Positions 61,430 to 64,000 of a DNA stretch of 64,000 nucleotides are shown here, piece after piece. This stretch comes from Aulostomus chinensis (lineage: Eukaryota; Chordata; Actinopteri; Syngnathiformes; Aulostomidae). The notes under the pieces are model-generated. The model was not told where the DNA came from. It ran no database searches and saw only the letters and a program-made list of their open reading frames with translations. The position numbers and the translations under genes are program-made. The DNA lies in contig JBBMOA010000007.1 of NCBI GenBank assembly GCA_037954235.1, positions 6,623,501-6,687,500 of the forward strand. Reading direction: 5' to 3'. The first letter of the stretch is position 1. Each line of letters begins with the position of its first letter.

Positions 61430-63389
61430 ACACACACGCACACGCACACGCACACACACACACACGCACACACTCACACACACGCAGACACACGAGAACA
61501 TACAGTACATGCACACACGCAGGCATCTGTATATTGTTTTCACTTCATAAATCCTGAAGGCTGTAGGAGACCATTTTTCTAACAAACCGAATTAGACAAA
61601 ATTGATCAGTGCAGTATGGATTCACAGAAAATCATCATCCATTTTTAAGGGCAGGTTTACATGGTAACAATCAAGCAATAAAGTTCTGAATCTGAGTCAA
61701 ACACATTACATACACTTCAATTCAAAACCCACATCTTGTGTGGATGTCTAAACTCTTTGTTCAGCTTTCATGGCTACAACTTCACTCAAAACAGGAGACC
61801 AGCAATTCCAGATAAATACTAATACTTCTAATATTTAGTCTATTGCAAATCGACAACTATCTATCTATCTGATCCGTCTATCTATATATTTTTTTTCTGT
61901 CCTTGTCTTTACTCCACCCCTGCTGCTCTGAGGAGCACTGTAAACTACCACATGCTTCCTCTGTCAATTGTGGAGTAGTACACCACATTTTTCCACCTGC
62001 CAGTGAGGAGTTTCACGAGAAGGACATTGCAAATGGGAGGGTCAATGCCAATGCTTCATCCAAGATTACACAGGAATGTTTTATACCTTTTTTCAAGCAA
62101 ATGTGACGTTGAAAAATACAGTTTGCTGTTTCAAACCATGTTCCTTTCAGTCATGTGTGAGCTGAATAGTGTCGTATAACAGCGTAATGTTCAGTGTGTG
62201 TGTGTGCTCTGTCAGTACTTACGGGGACCTAAAAGGTAGCCAGCACTATTGAGAGTCCAGCCTCGCTTCTCCTTTCCCTGCAGGATCAAGAAACAAAAGC
62301 ATCATGACTCGCAGTTTCACTGTCCAATGCTCAAGCTGTCAAGTTGCGATTCTGATATCTACATTGTAAGCTCCAGCCCCCTGCGACCCTTAATGGATAA
62401 GTGGTATAGAAAATGGATGGATGGATGGATGGATATCTGCAATGGGGTCACTTCTTGACACTTGTTAACACCCTGATTCTATCCAAGAACCCATTTCATT
62501 CTTTGGTCAATACTGTAAAAAAAAAAAAAAATCATTCAAAGAAAACATCCATCCATTTTCTATACCGCTTAGCCATTTAGGGTCGGGGGGGGGGGGGTTA
62601 CACCCTGGACAAATTGCCAGTCCATTGCAGGGCCAACATATATAGACAATCAACCATTCACACTCACAGCCACACCTACAGTCAATTTAGAGTCGCCGAT
62701 TAACCTAACCATGTCTTTAGACTGTGCGATGAATTCGGAGTATCCGGTAAAATCCAATGCAGGCACAGGGAGAACATACAAACTCCACACAGAAATGCCC
62801 CAGGCTCAAACCTGGAACCTTCCTGCTGTGAAGGTACAGTGCTAACCACTGCACCACTGTGCCTCCATAAAACCCAACCATCAAATGAATTGATTGTTTT
62901 CATAAAAAACAGACAATGCAATCTCCACTTGAAAAAGCCTCTGTTCAGCTTAAAAATGTCTGTTATAGCTCCCTGTCACACTTGGCCATTCTCTTCTTGA
63001 CAGAGCTCATTTTTAGTTTTCAATTCAGTTTTGTTGTCAAATAAAGTACTTTATCTCAAAACTGAAACACTATACGAACAAGCAAATAATTTTTGTATTC
63101 AGTAGACTACAAACTTCACAATGATCAGTTCAATTGCACGTAGATTTATATTGTATTATTATATCATATGATGATATATATATGTTAGAGGTAAATTTTA
63201 GATTTATATTTAGAATGCAGCACTGCAGATCTCTTGAATGTTGAAGAATAATAATAAAATCAAATAAATTTATAATAATAAGAATAATGTATAAGTAATA
63301 CATCTTACCGCAATCACCAACCCTACAGTCTCAGAGAGAGTTGTGCAAAAGATGAGTGACAAGCAAAAAACCCAAAAGCACCCCTGCAT
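56158..63389 (-). CDS. gal: preprogalanin, complete, 5 coding exons
   Basis: Coding exons on the minus strand are 63309-63389, 62223-62277, 57184-57270, 56928-56999 and 56158-56219; all junctions are GT-AG and the phases agree. They give a 118-residue precursor, close to the human length of 123. In order it has a signal peptide (about residues 1-25), a dibasic KEKR site, mature galanin starting GWTLNSAGYLLGPH, an amidation and cleavage site GKR, and a galanin message-associated peptide with the helix IIHTVIDFLSYLKLK. Mature galanin would be 29 residues with a C-terminal amide. Galanin is a secreted neuropeptide that acts on galanin G-protein-coupled receptors in brain, pituitary and gut; that role is family knowledge. 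The spexin-2 gene lies directly downstream on the same strand with matching exon architecture. No frame break is seen. The identity is secure because the first 14 residues of mature galanin are near-invariant in vertebrates. Confidence 0.97.
56230..56288. repeat. gal: (CA)n microsatellite in gal intron 5
   Basis: CA units with a few interruptions, beginning about 10 bases inside the intron from the last gal exon. Confidence 0.9.
56928..56999 (-). CDS. gal: gal exon 5, associated-peptide helix
   Basis: 72 bases, starting with the GC of a split Gly codon (G|GC). It encodes RIADEDIIHTVIDFLSYLK, the conserved amphipathic helix of the galanin message-associated peptide. It ends one base into a Glu codon. 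Confidence 0.93.
57184..57270 (-). CDS. gal: gal exon 4, rest of galanin and amidation site
   Basis: 87 bases: two that finish His-14, 28 codons, and one base of the next Gly codon. It encodes the C-terminal half of galanin (GIDGHRTLGDKTGLA), then GKR for amidation and cleavage, then an acidic stretch (EDDF) of the associated peptide. The acceptor is TGTCCAG and the donor GTCTAC. Confidence 0.95.
57752..58473. mobile_element. GGATGG-tail repeat inserted into another copy, with target duplication
   Basis: A forward copy (57752-57908 and 58277-58473) is split by a reverse copy (57909-58276). The duplicated target TCTAGGCTAAT stands at 57898-57908 and 58277-58287. It lies in gal intron 3. Confidence 0.9.
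58474..62222. other. gal: rest of gal intron 3
   Basis: No coding exon seen. A mixed CA/CG-CA microsatellite lies at 61394-61494, and poly-T runs at 58671-58689 and 60146-60161. Confidence 0.5.
61394..61494. repeat. (CA)n / (CACG) microsatellite
   Basis: About 100 bases of CA with regular ACGC interruptions. Confidence 0.92.
62223..62277 (-). CDS. gal: gal exon 3, start of mature galanin
   Basis: 18 codons plus one base. It encodes GKEKR followed by GWTLNSAGYLLGP; the His-14 codon is split C|AT across the intron. The acceptor is CTGCAG and the donor GTAAGT. The Lys-Arg pair before GW is the prohormone convertase site. Confidence 0.97.
62365..62435 (+). mobile_element. GGATGG-tail repeat, tail only
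   Basis: Ends in five GGAT units after GCTCCAGCCCCCTGCGACCC; in gal intron 2. Confidence 0.7.
62557..62868 (-). mobile_element. GGATGG-tail SINE-like repeat
   Basis: Reverse copy from ATCCATCCATTTTCTATACC to the head CACTGCACCACTGTGCC; in gal intron 2. Confidence 0.75.
63309..63389 (-). CDS. gal: gal exon 2, signal peptide
   Basis: 27 codons, ending in phase 0. The ATG directly follows the acceptor AG. The product is a hydrophobic leader (MQGCFWVFCLSLIFCTTLSE) typical of a secretory signal peptide, with probable cleavage in the last few residues before exon 3. The donor is GTAAGA. Confidence 0.92.
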
Positions 63390-63536
63390 CTAAGAAGAAA
63401 AGAAACACAGTGAGTATAAACACATATTTTATAGTGAGAACGAATGCCAGTAGCTAGTATGGACCAGCTGTCCTCTCACTGATTTGAAGTTCGCTCCAGC
63501 ATTTAGAAAGAGCGCTGGTTGCCAGTGGCAGCTTAC

Positions 63537-63612
63537 CTTTAACAGGACTTCCCCACGCCGTCTGCAGCTCTCTGAAGTCAGCAGCACAAGTTGCTCACTG
63601 CACAACACAAAC
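63537..63612 (-). other. gal: gal exon 1, 5' UTR
   Basis: A good donor (G|GTAAGC on the minus strand) ends at 63537. A TATA-like box about 30 bases above the proposed start sets the other end, so the 5' boundary (about 63612) is an estimate. The exon holds no start codon that is used: the ATG is the first base of exon 2. This 5' UTR-exon layout is typical of galanin genes. Confidence 0.6.
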
Positions 63613-63637
63613 GAGTTCGTGGGAAATGGGCTCCGTC

Positions 63638-63650
63638 CACCTTATATTGA
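63638..63650 (-). promoter_or_regulatory. gal: gal TATA-like box
   Basis: The minus strand reads CAATATAAG at this place, about 100 bases before the exon 1 donor. The same 9-mer forms the TATA box of spx2. Position and sequence fit a core promoter; the start site itself is inferred. Confidence 0.55.
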
Positions 63651-64000
63651 CATCCAGCTGCAGCCCTCCGCTGTCAGCCCGCGTCAGCAGCCTCACGCAG
63701 ACAAGATGGGTAGGTCACGAGCCTCATGAAATTCAATCAGATCATATAATGCCTGCATCACATTGGTCTTTGTCCCCCTCGGATACATGGGATTGAATTT
63801 TAAGGGGGAAATGATTTTCCAGGAGATTTGAACATTAAAGACGGATGGAAATCACGCATCTTTATTATGGTGACCCGAGGAGACGCCGACAAAGAGAAGG
63901 ACAAAGAATAGTCTGACAGCTCATTACATAATGATCTGGCAAAACTGCATATATGATGTATCTTCATTTTAAATGAGTGCTAATTGAGAAACTGACAGAT

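Noticed and set aside
61309..61557. His/Thr-rich frame of 82 codons
   Set aside because: Translation of a CA microsatellite.

Overview
This window looks like nuclear DNA from a ray-finned fish, most likely a teleost. The evidence is spliced vertebrate genes with GT-AG introns, dense CA/GT and GGAT microsatellites, tRNA-derived SINEs, L2-like, RTE-like, Gypsy, Harbinger and Penelope elements, and a fish-type endogenous retrovirus (ERV). There are no prokaryotic operons, rRNA genes or CRISPR arrays. Most long open frames belong to mobile elements; the real host genes are split into short exons that I found by reading for conserved peptides and splice sites.

Host genes. (1) The last four coding exons of a PAR-6 polarity gene, best matching pard6a, lie on the plus strand at 16558-22736, with a 3' UTR to about 23.9 kb. 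The PB1-encoding exons were not found. (2) A complete galanin gene (gal) lies on the minus strand: 118 codons in five coding exons plus a 5' UTR exon, with a TATA box near 63.64 kb and a poly(A) signal at 55.96 kb. (3) A complete spexin-2-type neuropeptide gene (spx2) lies on the same strand just downstream: 99 codons in four coding exons plus a 5' UTR exon, with a TATA box at 49.0 kb, a perfect CRE at 49.12 kb and a poly(A) signal at 44.14 kb.

The head-to-tail gal-spx2 pair is the main finding. In both genes the ATG is the first base of exon 2, exon 2 ends in phase 0, the next intron splits a His codon (C|AT) at residue 14 of the mature peptide, and the one after that splits a Gly codon (G|GC). 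Both TATA boxes lie in the same 9-mer. This is direct structural evidence that the two genes are tandem duplicates.

Mobile-element landscape. 0.5-2.4 kb: decayed L2-like LINE, SINE and GGATGG-tail repeats. 2.8-11.9 kb: an L2-like copy split by a Harbinger element, itself split by a degenerate minus-strand ERV. 12.8-24.3 kb: SINE-like GGATGG-tail repeats and microsatellites in pard6a introns and flanks. 24.3-27.8 kb: nothing recognisable. 27.8-36.5 kb: a Gypsy retrotransposon opened by an L2-like LINE, opened by an APE-type LINE, opened by a second L2-like LINE. 36.8-43.4 kb: a second Gypsy start, a Penelope-like 3' end, a 179-bp tandem repeat, a truncated Harbinger and a SAMD3-like multicopy remnant. 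47.4-48.2 kb: a Penelope-like inverted repeat in spx2 intron 1. 50.8-53.3 kb: a non-autonomous Gypsy-like LTR element with GC-rich minisatellites in the gal-spx2 interval. 57.7-58.5 kb: a GGATGG-tail repeat inserted in another copy with a clean target duplication, in gal intron 3.
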